Source of the DNA: Fluoribacter gormanii
GTDB taxonomy: Bacteria > Pseudomonadota > Gammaproteobacteria > Legionellales > Legionellaceae
NCBI RefSeq assembly: GCF_900156395.1
Contig: NZ_FTNL01000002.1
Coordinates: 186,001 to 250,000 of the forward strand
DNA: 64,000 nt
Reading direction: 5' to 3'
Below the pieces are notes generated by a model. It worked only from the letters and a program-made list of their open reading frames with translations. It did no database searches and was not told where the DNA came from. Made by a program: the position numbers and the translations under genes. This document shows positions 17,139 through 25,536 of this stretch, piece by piece (the stretch's first letter is position 1; each line of letters starts with the position of its first letter).

Positions 17139-18851
17139 ATGAAACGGATTCGACTTGGCGAATTATTGTTTAAGGAGAAGTTAATTTCTCAAGAAAGCTT
17201 GGATAAAGCCATTGAGTTACAAAGAAAGTCAGGAGGTAAATTAGGGCATATATTAGTTGATATGGGGGTAATTTCTGAGGAAGAGGTTTTAAACTTTATT
17301 GCCAATCAGCTAAAGATATCCTATATCGATTTAAATCATTATGAAATAGATAAAAGTCTAACTCATCTTCTACCTGAAATTTATGCTCGTCGCTATCGAG
17401 CTCTTATCATAAAAGAAGAGGATGGTGTTTTAATAGTAGGAATGTCTGACCCTCAAGATATTAATGCCTTTGATGCAATCTCAAAAATCTTAAAACGTCC
17501 AATTAAAATGGCCGTAGTTAGCGAATTGGCGCTCCTGAAAGTGTTTGATAGGGTTTATCGACATACACAAGAGATCACTAACTTTGCTCAAGAGCTTTCA
17601 CATGAAATTTTAGAAGAATTTAAAGAGCAACAAGATGATTTATTTGATGAAGCACAAGAAAGCGAGGAGCAAGCTCCTGTCGTTAAACTTTTAAACTCTT
17701 TATTTCGCGACGCTGTCCAAGCACGTGCTTCTGACATTCATATTGAACCCGGTGAAAAATCACTACGAATTCGCTTTAGAGTAGATGGAATATTAAATGA
17801 AAATATTTTAGATGAAAAGCGTATCCTAGGTGCTTTGGTCCAACGTTTAAAACTTCGTGCTCATTTAGATATTGCTGAAAAACGTATCCCACAAGACGGA
17901 CGTTTTAATTTTAAAACTAAAGGAAAATCATTTGATGTCCGCGTCTCAACACTTCCTACAGCGAATGGTGAATCTGTTGTCATGCGTTTATTAGATCAAT
18001 CAACTCAGATTACGGACCTAAGTCAGTTAGGTATCGACCCTAAAATGGTTATGCGTCTGGAGAATATTTATTCCAAACCCTATGGGATGCTTCTTGTTAC
18101 TGGCCCCACAGGAAGCGGTAAAACAACTACATTATATAGTGTACTGCAGCGCATTAATTCTCCAGAACGTAAAATTTTAACTGTTGAAGATCCTATTGAG
18201 TATAGGATTGAGCGAGTTAATCAAGTCCAAGTGAACCCCAAAATAGATCTTACTTTTGCTCGAGTTCTTCGTGCTATGCTGCGTCAAGACCCTGATGTCA
18301 TAATGGTTGGAGAAATTCGTGATGCGGAAACAGCACAAATAGCCATGCGTGCTGCAATTACAGGACATTTAGTATTAGCCACATTACATACTAATGATGC
18401 TATGACTTCAGCCATGCGTTTAATTGACATGGGCGCAGAAGGTTATATGGTTGCAACAGCTGTTAAAGGAATTATAGGCCAACGGTTGGTTCGTAATTTG
18501 TGCGATAATTGCTCTAATATTGAGCAACTTGAGCCACATGAATCCGTTTGGCTTGAATCAATGAAGATTGATTTAACGCTCCCATTTAAAAAAGCTAAAG
18601 GATGTTCTGCTTGTAATTATCGTGGATATTTGGGGCGAACAGGTGTCTACGAACTTTTGGAGTTAAATAAAGACATGTTAATGGCTTTAAGACATAATGA
18701 CTCAAACAGCTTTGTCAAAGCAGCATTGGCTTGTGAAACTTATCGCCCCTTGTCTGAATCAGTACTTGATTTAGTGAAGCGAGGTAGCACTTCAGTTTCT
18801 GAAGCCATACGTGTAGTCGGACAATTAGATGAAGAATTTATGAGGCGATAA
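17139..18851 (+). CDS. mshE: Pilus assembly ATPase MshE with MshEN c-di-GMP domain
   Basis: A 570-residue GspE/PilB-type hexameric ATPase that powers extension. Walker A GPTGSGKT is at 322-329, Walker B VGEIRD at 390-395 with Glu392, and a four-Cys zinc site at C455, C458, C489 and C492. The N-terminus shows the tandem 24-residue MshEN motif: residues 5-28 (RLGELL...Q28) and 34-57 (KLGHIL...Q57), separated by exactly five residues. In Vibrio MshE and Pseudomonas relatives this pair binds one c-di-GMP. The first motif has Lys14 where the consensus has Gly, so affinity could differ. No PilT-like retraction ATPase is in the cluster. Confidence 0.93.
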   Translation: MKRIRLGELLFKEKLISQESLDKAIELQRKSGGKLGHILVDMGVISEEEVLNFIANQLKISYIDLNHYEIDKSLTHLLPEIYARRYRALIIKEEDGVLIVGMSDPQDINAFDAISKILKRPIKMAVVSELALLKVFDRVYRHTQEITNFAQELSHEILEEFKEQQDDLFDEAQESEEQAPVVKLLNSLFRDAVQARASDIHIEPGEKSLRIRFRVDGILNENILDEKRILGALVQRLKLRAHLDIAEKRIPQDGRFNFKTKGKSFDVRVSTLPTANGESVVMRLLDQSTQITDLSQLGIDPKMVMRLENIYSKPYGMLLVTGPTGSGKTTTLYSVLQRINSPERKILTVEDPIEYRIERVNQVQVNPKIDLTFARVLRAMLRQDPDVIMVGEIRDAETAQIAMRAAITGHLVLATLHTNDAMTSAMRLIDMGAEGYMVATAVKGIIGQRLVRNLCDNCSNIEQLEPHESVWLESMKIDLTLPFKKAKGCSACNYRGYLGRTGVYELLELNKDMLMALRHNDSNSFVKAALACETYRPLSESVLDLVKRGSTSVSEAIRVVGQLDEEFMRR

Positions 18852-19013
18852 ATTGTACGAATGTAGTTTACAATGTTTATAAACGTGTAGTCTGAACACT
18901 CATTACAGCAGATTCGATATTGTATAGGAGTTTAGATTAAGGCTTGATCTTCTATCAAGCTACAATGTTTCGCATTGCGAGTATAGTATTATTTTGATAA
19001 AGGACTACAAGGT
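18852..19013 (+). promoter_or_regulatory. Leader between mshE and mshG with hairpin
   Basis: This 162-bp gap breaks an otherwise overlapping gene train. It contains a perfect 7-bp stem (GCTTGAT 18942-18948 / ATCAAGC 18954-18960) with a 5-base loop and a smaller TCGCA/TGCGA dyad downstream. No T-run follows, so it is not a classic terminator. It may carry a second promoter or a processing site for mshG. Confidence 0.35.
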
Positions 19014-20249
19014 ATGCCAGAATATTACTTCAATGCCCGTGATCAACAGGGTAAAGCACTGAGTGGGCAACGAAATGCGATAAGTGCCGAAGATCTCGCC
19101 AATCAACTGATCAGTGAGGGCCTTATACCGCTAGATATTTCTGTAAGTACTGGTAAAAAATCAACTACGTCTACTGCTTCAAGTACCAAAAAAAATTGGT
19201 TTGCCCCTAAAGTCACTTTAAATGATTTGCATATATTTTGTCACCAGATGTATTCACTAATCCATGCTGGGATTCCTATTGCATCTGGGATAACTCGGCT
19301 TGCCGAGACTACGCGCAATAAAACCTTAGCCGAGGCGTTGCAAAAAGTAGTTATCTCCTTAAATAAAGGCAGTTCACTGAATATGGCCATGAGGCAATTC
19401 CCAAACATTTTCTCTGATTTCTTTCTTAATTTGATTATTATTGGCGAAAATACGGGTAATCTTGATAAGATTTTTCTCCATCTTGCTGAATATCTTGAGA
19501 TGGAAGTGGATATTACAAAAAAAGTAAAATCTGCTTTGCGATATCCCCTAATGGTGATTGGAGCAATTATTATAGCATTGCTCATCATTAATGTTTTTGT
19601 TATCCCTGCCTTCGCTAAACTCTATGCAAATATGCATGGTATTTTACCATTGCCGACACGCATTCTCTTAGCCACTTCCAATTTTATTATCCATTATTGG
19701 TATCTTTTAATTGGCATCGTTGTGTTAGCTATATGGGCTATTAGATCTTATATCCATTCGCCTAAAGGGGCAGTTCAGTGGGGAAAATTCCAGCTTAAAA
19801 TTCCGGTTATCGGATGGCTTATCCATCGAATATTACTTACGCGATTCGCCCGACTTCTTTCTCTGGTATTACGTGCGGGCATCACGGCTGTAGATGGTAT
19901 TCAAATGGTAGGTGCATCAACTAATAATGCTTATATGTCTTCACGAATACAAGGAGTTACTGATTTAATAGCTAAAGGAAATACAATTTCGGCTGCTATA
20001 GATAAAACCAATCTTTTCCCTCCTCTAATTATTCAGATGATCGTACTTGGAGAGGAGAGTGGTACCATCGATCACCTACTTGATGAGGTGGCAGAGTATT
20101 ACCAACGTGAGATCAATTATGATATTGTACGTATAAGTGACACTATTGAGCCTATTTTATTGGTAATCATTGGTGGCATGGTATTGGTTCTTGCATTGGG
20201 AGTATTTTTGCCAACATGGAACTTAGCTTCTTTGGTGAAACAACAATGA
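19014..20249 (+). CDS. mshG: Inner-membrane platform protein MshG (PilC/GspF-like)
   Basis: A 411-residue protein with two tandem T2SF domains. Each has the conserved core: LHIFCHQMYSLIHAGIPIASGI...FFLNLIIIGENTGNLDKIFLHLAEYLE in the first and RFARLLSLVLRAGITAVDGI...LIIQMIVLGEESGTIDHLLDEVAEYY in the second. Three membrane segments lie near 180-205, 224-245 and 378-400. The N-terminal region (about 1-65) is the usual cytoplasmic cap. It is the platform rotated by MshE. Length matches the family. Confidence 0.92.
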   Translation: MPEYYFNARDQQGKALSGQRNAISAEDLANQLISEGLIPLDISVSTGKKSTTSTASSTKKNWFAPKVTLNDLHIFCHQMYSLIHAGIPIASGITRLAETTRNKTLAEALQKVVISLNKGSSLNMAMRQFPNIFSDFFLNLIIIGENTGNLDKIFLHLAEYLEMEVDITKKVKSALRYPLMVIGAIIIALLIINVFVIPAFAKLYANMHGILPLPTRILLATSNFIIHYWYLLIGIVVLAIWAIRSYIHSPKGAVQWGKFQLKIPVIGWLIHRILLTRFARLLSLVLRAGITAVDGIQMVGASTNNAYMSSRIQGVTDLIAKGNTISAAIDKTNLFPPLIIQMIVLGEESGTIDHLLDEVAEYYQREINYDIVRISDTIEPILLVIIGGMVLVLALGVFLPTWNLASLVKQQ

Positions 20250-20562
20250 TAGATGTGAAAAAATTCTACTCTCTATCGCGGCTCCATAGTGTAATGTAAC
20301 TCATTTTAATTGCTATTCCTATGAACCTATTTATACGTTTTTTAGATTTGACTCAGGTTTATATTGAGGGAGCTTCGGTGTAGAGCGCTCTTCTCAATAT
20401 TCAGCTGATTGTTGAGCTATACTGTAAGAATAGGAGTTGTTACTTTTAAGATAGATTTGTTTCAGTGGTGCCATAATGAGAACATTTTGGGGCTGGTAAC
20501 TTGTAACAAATTACTGCAGAAAGAGTTAAAAATGGACTAACAAATTATTAAGGATACTTGAA
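20250..20562 (+). promoter_or_regulatory. Intergenic region upstream of the major pilin gene
   Basis: This 313-bp region has no gene. It contains a hairpin with an 8-bp outer stem (ATATTGAG 20361-20368 / CTCAATAT 20393-20400) and an inner GAGC/GCTC stem, without a T-run. The major pilin probably has its own strong promoter after this hairpin. I could not find a good -24/-12 or FliA-type element. In Vibrio a mshF and mshB gene lie in this slot; neither is present here. Confidence 0.4.
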
Positions 20563-20988
20563 ATGAATAAGCAAAAAGGCTTCACTTTAATTGAGTTAGT
20601 TGTGGTGATGGTCATATTAGGAATTTTAGCTGCTTATGCAATTCCCAAATTTTATGATTTCAGCTCACAAGCAAATATTGCAGATCTAAATGGTTTAGCT
20701 GGAGCGTTAAACTCAGCTAATGTCACTGCTCATGGCGCCGCCTTAGCTACGGGTCAAACTGGAGCTACTGGCTCAATAACCATGGAGGGTGCTACTGTTG
20801 GATTGGTTTTTGGTTACCCATCCGCTGCGGGTATTGTGAATGCAATGAATGTGTCGAGTGCCTTTGCTGTATCTACCTCAGGTACTTCAACAACTTACAC
20901 ACTCAAAACGAATTGCACGGTGGTATATACTCAAGCAACCAGTGCTACAACTCCTCCAACTGTGGCAGTGAACACTGGTGGATGTTAA
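20563..20988 (+). CDS. mshA: Major pilin, MshA-like
   Basis: A 141-residue type IVa prepilin with a short leader and perfect signal MNKQKG/FTLIELVVVMVILGILAAYAIPKF. The globular part is small, rich in Ala, Gly, Thr and Ser, and ends with a Cys pair (TNCTVVYTQ...NTGGC) that would form the D-loop disulfide. The very regular helix, location as last gene of the cluster and own leader suggest the main shaft subunit. MshB-like minor status cannot be excluded by eye. Confidence 0.87.
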   Translation: MNKQKGFTLIELVVVMVILGILAAYAIPKFYDFSSQANIADLNGLAGALNSANVTAHGAALATGQTGATGSITMEGATVGLVFGYPSAAGIVNAMNVSSAFAVSTSGTSTTYTLKTNCTVVYTQATSATTPPTVAVNTGGC

Positions 20989-21014
20989 TTTTAGTTCTTA
21001 TTCGCTAAATTAGT

Positions 21015-21063
21015 CTAGGCATCGCCTAGCCTACATTAACCCCATGTGCAAGCACATAGGCTA
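21015..21063 (+). terminator. Nested hairpins downstream of the major pilin gene
   Basis: A perfect 6-bp hairpin CTAGGC/GCCTAG (21015-21029) overlaps an alternative outer stem TAGCCTA (21027-21033) / TAGGCTA (21057-21063) that encloses ATGTGC/GCACAT (21044-21056). No T-run follows. It could stabilise the pilin mRNA 3' end or act as a factor-assisted terminator between the pilin and the converging phaC gene. Confidence 0.4.
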
Positions 21064-21124
21064 CTGAATATGAAATATAATGTTGGGTTAAAATTCGGAA
21101 GAGTAGCCTTGATTTTACTTCGCT

Positions 21125-22879
21125 TCACTCTGACTTCTCTTTTTTTAGAACATAACTACCTGGTGCGTCCATTACCGATTTTAATGGCAATTGGTTAAAA
21201 TCAGGAGCAGGTATGAGTTTTCCTGAATGAGTTTTTAACCATTTTAACCATTCTGGCCACCAAGAGCCTGAGTGTTCTGTTGCTTGCTCCAGCCATTTTT
21301 CTGCATGGGCTGGGGAATGATTATTGACCTTATAGCCGTATTTTTTCATTTCAGGTGAATTGATAATTCCTGCTATGTGTCCGGATCCACCAAGTACAAA
21401 ACGTTTAGGGCCATTCATAAGTTGAAAGCCCACGTAAGTAGTTTTCCATGGAGCTATATGATCTTTTTCGGTAGAAAGGAAAAAGGTTGGTATATCAATG
21501 GTACTGACGTCAATTGGGGTATGATTAAGATGAATTTTACCTGGTTTTACCAGATCATTATGCAAATACATCCATCTTAAATATTGGGAATGCATAGTTG
21601 CAGGCATGTTGGTGGAATCTGAGTTCCAATACAATATGTCAAAAGGAACCGGGTTTTTACCACGCAGATAATTTTTAATAAAGAAAGACCAAATTAAGTC
21701 ATTGGCCCGGAGTGAGTTAAAACTTGAGGCCATGAATTTTCCAGCAAGATAACCTTTAGATTTCATTTCATCTTCCAGTTTTGCTATTTGCTGTTCATCA
21801 ATAAAAACGGCAATATCGCCTGGATCACTAAAATCAATCATAGACGCCAAAAAGGTTGCACTACGAATGGAGTTATCTTGTTGTGCTTTATTATAAGCAA
21901 GTAACATCGATAGAAGTGTTCCACCGATACAAAAGCCCATAGTATTAACCTGCTTTATACGGAGCTGCTTTTGAATCATACTAATCGCGGTTAATGGTCC
22001 TTCACTTAAATAATCGTATAGACTTTTATGAGAGAAATTGGAGTCTGGATTAACCCAAGAAATGATAAATACAGTGATTCCTTGTTTGACTAACCACCCA
22101 ACAAGGGAATTATGTGGGCTTAAATCCAGAATATAATATTTGTTTATCCAGGGGGGGATAATAAGAAGAGGGATAGACTTTACTTTAGTGGTTTGTGGCG
22201 TGTATTGAATCAGCTCCATCAGGTTGTTACGAAAGACTACTTTTCCCGGAGTAATGGCAATGTTTTTACCGAGCTGAAATGCCTCTGTATCGGTCATTTT
22301 AATCATGAGGCGCGGTGAACCAACTTCTAGATCAGAAAGTAAATTATGAAGCCCATGCAATAAGTTTTTGCCATGACTTTTCAATGTTTCATCCATGATT
22401 TGAGGATTCGTATGAAGAAAGTTAGCCGGGGATAACGCATCTAGATATTGCTTGGTAAAAAATTGGAGACGCTTTGCTGTATTTATATCAGGGTATTCTA
22501 TCCGCTCAAATAAGGTATTCATATGTTGACTGGCTAAAAGGTAATGCTGAGTTAACATATTAAAAAAAGGATTGTTTATCCAGTCTTCTTCATGAAAGCG
22601 TGGATCATTTATGGGCATGGGGGTTCCATTTAACCAATATTGTAATTGGGTTTGTGCTAAATTAAATGCGTCTTTCCAGTATGCGAGTTGCATTTCCCAG
22701 ATTTTTTCAGGATTCTGCAGAAGGATACTCATTACATTTTGGAAATGTTCCGTTAACTCAATATACTGATTGATTATTAAGGGAATTTGTAAAGGAGTTT
22801 CTTTTATATCAGAAATAATTTGCAGACTTTTTGCTGCTATAGCCTGCAATAACTCACCAAGTTCTTTGTCGTGGGTCAT
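21125..22879 (-). CDS. phaC: Class I poly(3-hydroxyalkanoate) synthase
   Basis: A 584-residue PhaC enzyme that polymerises 3-hydroxybutyryl-CoA into storage granules. The lipase-like box reads GFCIGGT with the nucleophile Cys at about residue 317; the conserved tryptophans and the PPWINKYYILDLSP, WVNPD and GHIAGIINSP motifs are all present. The ATG at 22879 has AGGAG six bases upstream; a TTG 18 bp earlier is rejected. Legionella store PHB and often have several phaC paralogs. No phaA, phaB or phasin gene is adjacent; an SDR lies 89 bp upstream. Confidence 0.93.
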   Translation of the reverse strand: MTHDKELGELLQAIAAKSLQIISDIKETPLQIPLIINQYIELTEHFQNVMSILLQNPEKIWEMQLAYWKDAFNLAQTQLQYWLNGTPMPINDPRFHEEDWINNPFFNMLTQHYLLASQHMNTLFERIEYPDINTAKRLQFFTKQYLDALSPANFLHTNPQIMDETLKSHGKNLLHGLHNLLSDLEVGSPRLMIKMTDTEAFQLGKNIAITPGKVVFRNNLMELIQYTPQTTKVKSIPLLIIPPWINKYYILDLSPHNSLVGWLVKQGITVFIISWVNPDSNFSHKSLYDYLSEGPLTAISMIQKQLRIKQVNTMGFCIGGTLLSMLLAYNKAQQDNSIRSATFLASMIDFSDPGDIAVFIDEQQIAKLEDEMKSKGYLAGKFMASSFNSLRANDLIWSFFIKNYLRGKNPVPFDILYWNSDSTNMPATMHSQYLRWMYLHNDLVKPGKIHLNHTPIDVSTIDIPTFFLSTEKDHIAPWKTTYVGFQLMNGPKRFVLGGSGHIAGIINSPEMKKYGYKVNNHSPAHAEKWLEQATEHSGSWWPEWLKWLKTHSGKLIPAPDFNQLPLKSVMDAPGSYVLKKEKSE

Positions 22880-22968
22880 CCTAACTCCTGTGGACAAATA
22901 ATTTTGTATATTATTTTGGTTTGTTTATCGTTATGGATCAAGAGTTGTATGTCTGGAAAATTTATTAT

Positions 22969-23610
22969 TTACCAATCTCTCGTTCTTCCTTCATGCCAAA
23001 AATAACCGCTTTCTTTTTTCTTGTTAACCAATTCAAAGAGTTCGCATGCCGTATCCGAAGGCAGTTTGGGGGCGTTATTTTTTCCCATATCCGTCCTTAC
23101 CCAACCTGGGTCAAAACTCGAGACAGTAACTCCAGGAAGTCTTTTGGCCAGGAGTAGAGTATACATGTTGATGCAGGATTTTGACATTTTGTAATGAGGT
23201 ACTGATGCTGAGTCATTTGAACTAAAAGCGCCCCATCCCGAAGAGATATTGATTATTTGGGCGTTGGGATTTAACTTTGGAATGCATTGTTCGGTTAACT
23301 CAATAGTTCCAAAGACATTAACCGAGAATGTTTCTCTTAACTGACGCATGTTAATTTTTTCTTCATCCCAATCTTCAAGTAGAATGGCTGCATTATTAAT
23401 TAATACATCAAATTTTGGTAATAGTTCAGCGAAATGATTAATTTGTTCTGCATCCATCAAATTAAGCGGATGAATGTTTAAATTCTTGTGTTTTACAGGA
23501 GTATCACCATGTGTTGAAGTTCCAATAACGAGCCAGCCATTCATTAAAAATAATTTGGCTGTTTCAAGGCCTATCCCCCGACTAATCCCTGTAATTACAA
23601 GAGTATTCAC
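22969..23610 (-). CDS. Short-chain dehydrogenase/reductase
   Basis: A 213-residue classical SDR. The nucleotide-binding TGISRGIG (7-14), NNAA (72-75) and the catalytic Ser123/124, Tyr140 and Lys144 (PHYKMSK) are in place. The C-terminus is shorter than typical for the family and resembles CsgA/YciK-like or sniffer-type SDRs rather than PhaB acetoacetyl-CoA reductase. The substrate is unknown. It lies upstream of phaC on the same strand and could be cotranscribed. Confidence 0.8.
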   Translation of the reverse strand: MNTLVITGISRGIGLETAKLFLMNGWLVIGTSTHGDTPVKHKNLNIHPLNLMDAEQINHFAELLPKFDVLINNAAILLEDWDEEKINMRQLRETFSVNVFGTIELTEQCIPKLNPNAQIINISSGWGAFSSNDSASVPHYKMSKSCINMYTLLLAKRLPGVTVSSFDPGWVRTDMGKNNAPKLPSDTACELFELVNKKKESGYFWHEGRTRDW

Positions 23611-23736
23611 TGTCTATTTTCTCCATAAAGTACTTCTGTAATTTCACTGCCTTTAAGTTAAGAATCTGTTCTTGGCTACGTTCAGCGACTAGTTGGCGGG
23701 AGGCCAGTGATAAGCCTTAATGGCAATACTATGTCA

Positions 23737-23812
23737 CCTGAGTGACGCGACGCAGAACTCGGAGAACCTGATCCATTAAACGCCCGGGTTTTGCTCGGCT
23801 TCACCCAGTCTA
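23737..23812. repeat. Inverted pair of a dispersed GC-rich repeat, downstream of purH
   Basis: A CCTGAGTGACGCGACGC unit with a CTCGGAG end (23737-23764) is followed 18 bp later by an inverted relative, CCCGGGTT...CACCCAGTCTA (23783-23812). The two can pair imperfectly into a long stem. A third copy sits on the other side of purH (25447-25477). The units are much more GC-rich than their surroundings. Confidence 0.5.
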
Positions 23813-23835
23813 CACATGTATTTTGTTTCTACAGA

Positions 23836-25425
23836 TCAATGTTTGAAGTGGCGGATTCCGGTGAATACCATAATTATTCCATGTTCTTCAGCGCAAGCGA
23901 TAATTTGTGCATCTCTGATTGAACCGCCTGGCTGAATAATAGCAGAAATCCCAGCTTCTGCAGCAATCTCTATTGTATCCGGAAAAGGAATAAATGCGTC
24001 AGAAGCCATGACTGAACCACGGGGGGCAAATCCCATTTGTGCTGCCTGCCAAAGGCCAATACGAGCACTCATAACTCGGCTGGTTTGACCTCCACCGATA
24101 CCAATTGTTGCTGCATCTTTAGCATAAACAATCGCATTAGATTTCACATGTTTTACTGCAAGCCAGGCAAACATTAAATCATTCATTTGCTGTTCAGAGG
24201 GTTTGTTCTGGGTCTTGACCTTAAATTCATAACTTCCGAGTGAAATAGAGTCATGTTCTTGTACCAGCAAGCCCCCATCTACTTTTTTCATGTTCAAACG
24301 AAATGCATCATCGTGTTTCCAGGCTCCAGTTGATAAAACACGAATATTTTCTTTACCTGCAAGAATTATTTTTGCCTCATCACTGATCTCAGGAGCTAGA
24401 ATAACTTCTACAAATTGGTTGTCGAGAATGGTTTTTGCAGTAGTGCCATCCAATTTTTGGTTAAAGGCGATGATGCCACCGTAGGCCGATGTTGGATCAC
24501 ATTGAAAAGCCTTCAGATAAGCGTTAAGAGGAGAGTCACTTACTGCAATCCCACAAGGGTTTGCATGCTTGATAATTACACAAACGGGTTTTTCGCAAGA
24601 AAATGATTTAGCGCAATCCAACGCAGCATCAGCATCTAGAATGTTGTTATAGGATAATTGCTTGCCTTGAATCAATTGGGCAGAGCCTAAAGAGCCGGAT
24701 GAAACTTTTTTATCAACATAAAAAGCGGCTTGTTGGTGTGGATTTTCTCCATAGCGTAGGTCGGTTATTTTATTAAATTGGCATGTTAGTACTTCTGGAA
24801 AACCACAGGGAGTATGCTGGGCATCTAAGGTGGTCAGATAATTAGTAATTGCTGCATCATAAGCGGCAGTATGAGCAAATGCTTTTTTTGCCAGTGTGAA
24901 TCCCCAATTGGAAGGAACTTTTCGGCTTTTTAAGTAGTGAATGAGTTCGGCGTAATCTTCTGGTTTTACCACTACGAAAGTGTTTGCATGGTTTTTTGCT
25001 GCTGAGCGAATCATGGCGGGTCCGCCAATATCGATATTTTCTATAGCCTCATTGAAATTACAGTCAGGTCGACTGATGGTTTGTTCAAATGGATATAAAT
25101 TAATAACAAGCAAATCGATGGGTTTTATGGAGTGCTCTTTGAGCGTTTTTTCATCTTTCTTCCCACGTGCGAGTATACCTGCATGAATAGCTGGGTGTAA
25201 GGTTTTTACTCGACCATCGAGCATTTCAGGAAAGCCTGTACACTCACTAACATCGATGACTGGTAATTTATGTTCTTTGAGTAATGCCGCAGTATTTCCC
25301 GTTGCGATAAGTTCCACGCCCATTTGATGAAGTACTTTGCCCAATTCCACTATACCCCGTTTATCAGAAACACTAAGCAGAGCTCTTTGGGGTTTAAAGG
25401 CAGAGAAAGCATATTCTTGGACCAT
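23836..25425 (-). CDS. purH: Bifunctional AICAR formyltransferase / IMP cyclohydrolase
   Basis: A 529-residue PurH performing the last two steps of IMP synthesis. The N-terminal MGS-like cyclohydrolase domain (RALLSVSDKRGIVELG, TGNTAALL, DGRVKTLHP) is followed by the AICAR transformylase domain (RYGENPHQQAAFY, KHANPCGIAV, GGGQTSRV, PGGSIRD). The ATG at 25423-25425 has AAGGAA ahead of it; the frame stays open 31 codons upstream through a dispersed repeat, which is not coding. The gene is separated from prmA upstream by about 110 bp. Confidence 0.95.
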   Translation of the reverse strand: MVQEYAFSAFKPQRALLSVSDKRGIVELGKVLHQMGVELIATGNTAALLKEHKLPVIDVSECTGFPEMLDGRVKTLHPAIHAGILARGKKDEKTLKEHSIKPIDLLVINLYPFEQTISRPDCNFNEAIENIDIGGPAMIRSAAKNHANTFVVVKPEDYAELIHYLKSRKVPSNWGFTLAKKAFAHTAAYDAAITNYLTTLDAQHTPCGFPEVLTCQFNKITDLRYGENPHQQAAFYVDKKVSSGSLGSAQLIQGKQLSYNNILDADAALDCAKSFSCEKPVCVIIKHANPCGIAVSDSPLNAYLKAFQCDPTSAYGGIIAFNQKLDGTTAKTILDNQFVEVILAPEISDEAKIILAGKENIRVLSTGAWKHDDAFRLNMKKVDGGLLVQEHDSISLGSYEFKVKTQNKPSEQQMNDLMFAWLAVKHVKSNAIVYAKDAATIGIGGGQTSRVMSARIGLWQAAQMGFAPRGSVMASDAFIPFPDTIEIAAEAGISAIIQPGGSIRDAQIIACAEEHGIIMVFTGIRHFKH

Positions 25426-25446
25426 TATAATTTCCTTAACTAAGTT

Positions 25447-25477
25447 TAGCCTGAGTGAGGCGCAGCGGAACCCGGGA
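25447..25477. repeat. Dispersed GC-rich repeat copy upstream of purH
   Basis: TAGCCTGAGTGAGGCGCAGC followed by GGAACCCGGGA occupies the purH 5' leader region. It matches the first unit downstream of purH (CCTGAGTGA-CGCGACGCAGAA) at most positions, and its reverse complement matches the second unit. I recall similar CCCGGGTTCCGC-type elements between genes in Legionella genomes. Confidence 0.5.
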
Positions 25478-25536
25478 AATTCAGAGTATAATCTCAGGTT
25501 AGGTTTTTGCACTACCAAAACAAGATCAACGACAAT

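Noticed and set aside
25426..25518. Extended PurH N-terminus of 31 residues
   Set aside because: The extension is encoded by a dispersed repeat, and the ATG at 25425 has a good ribosome site and conserved start.
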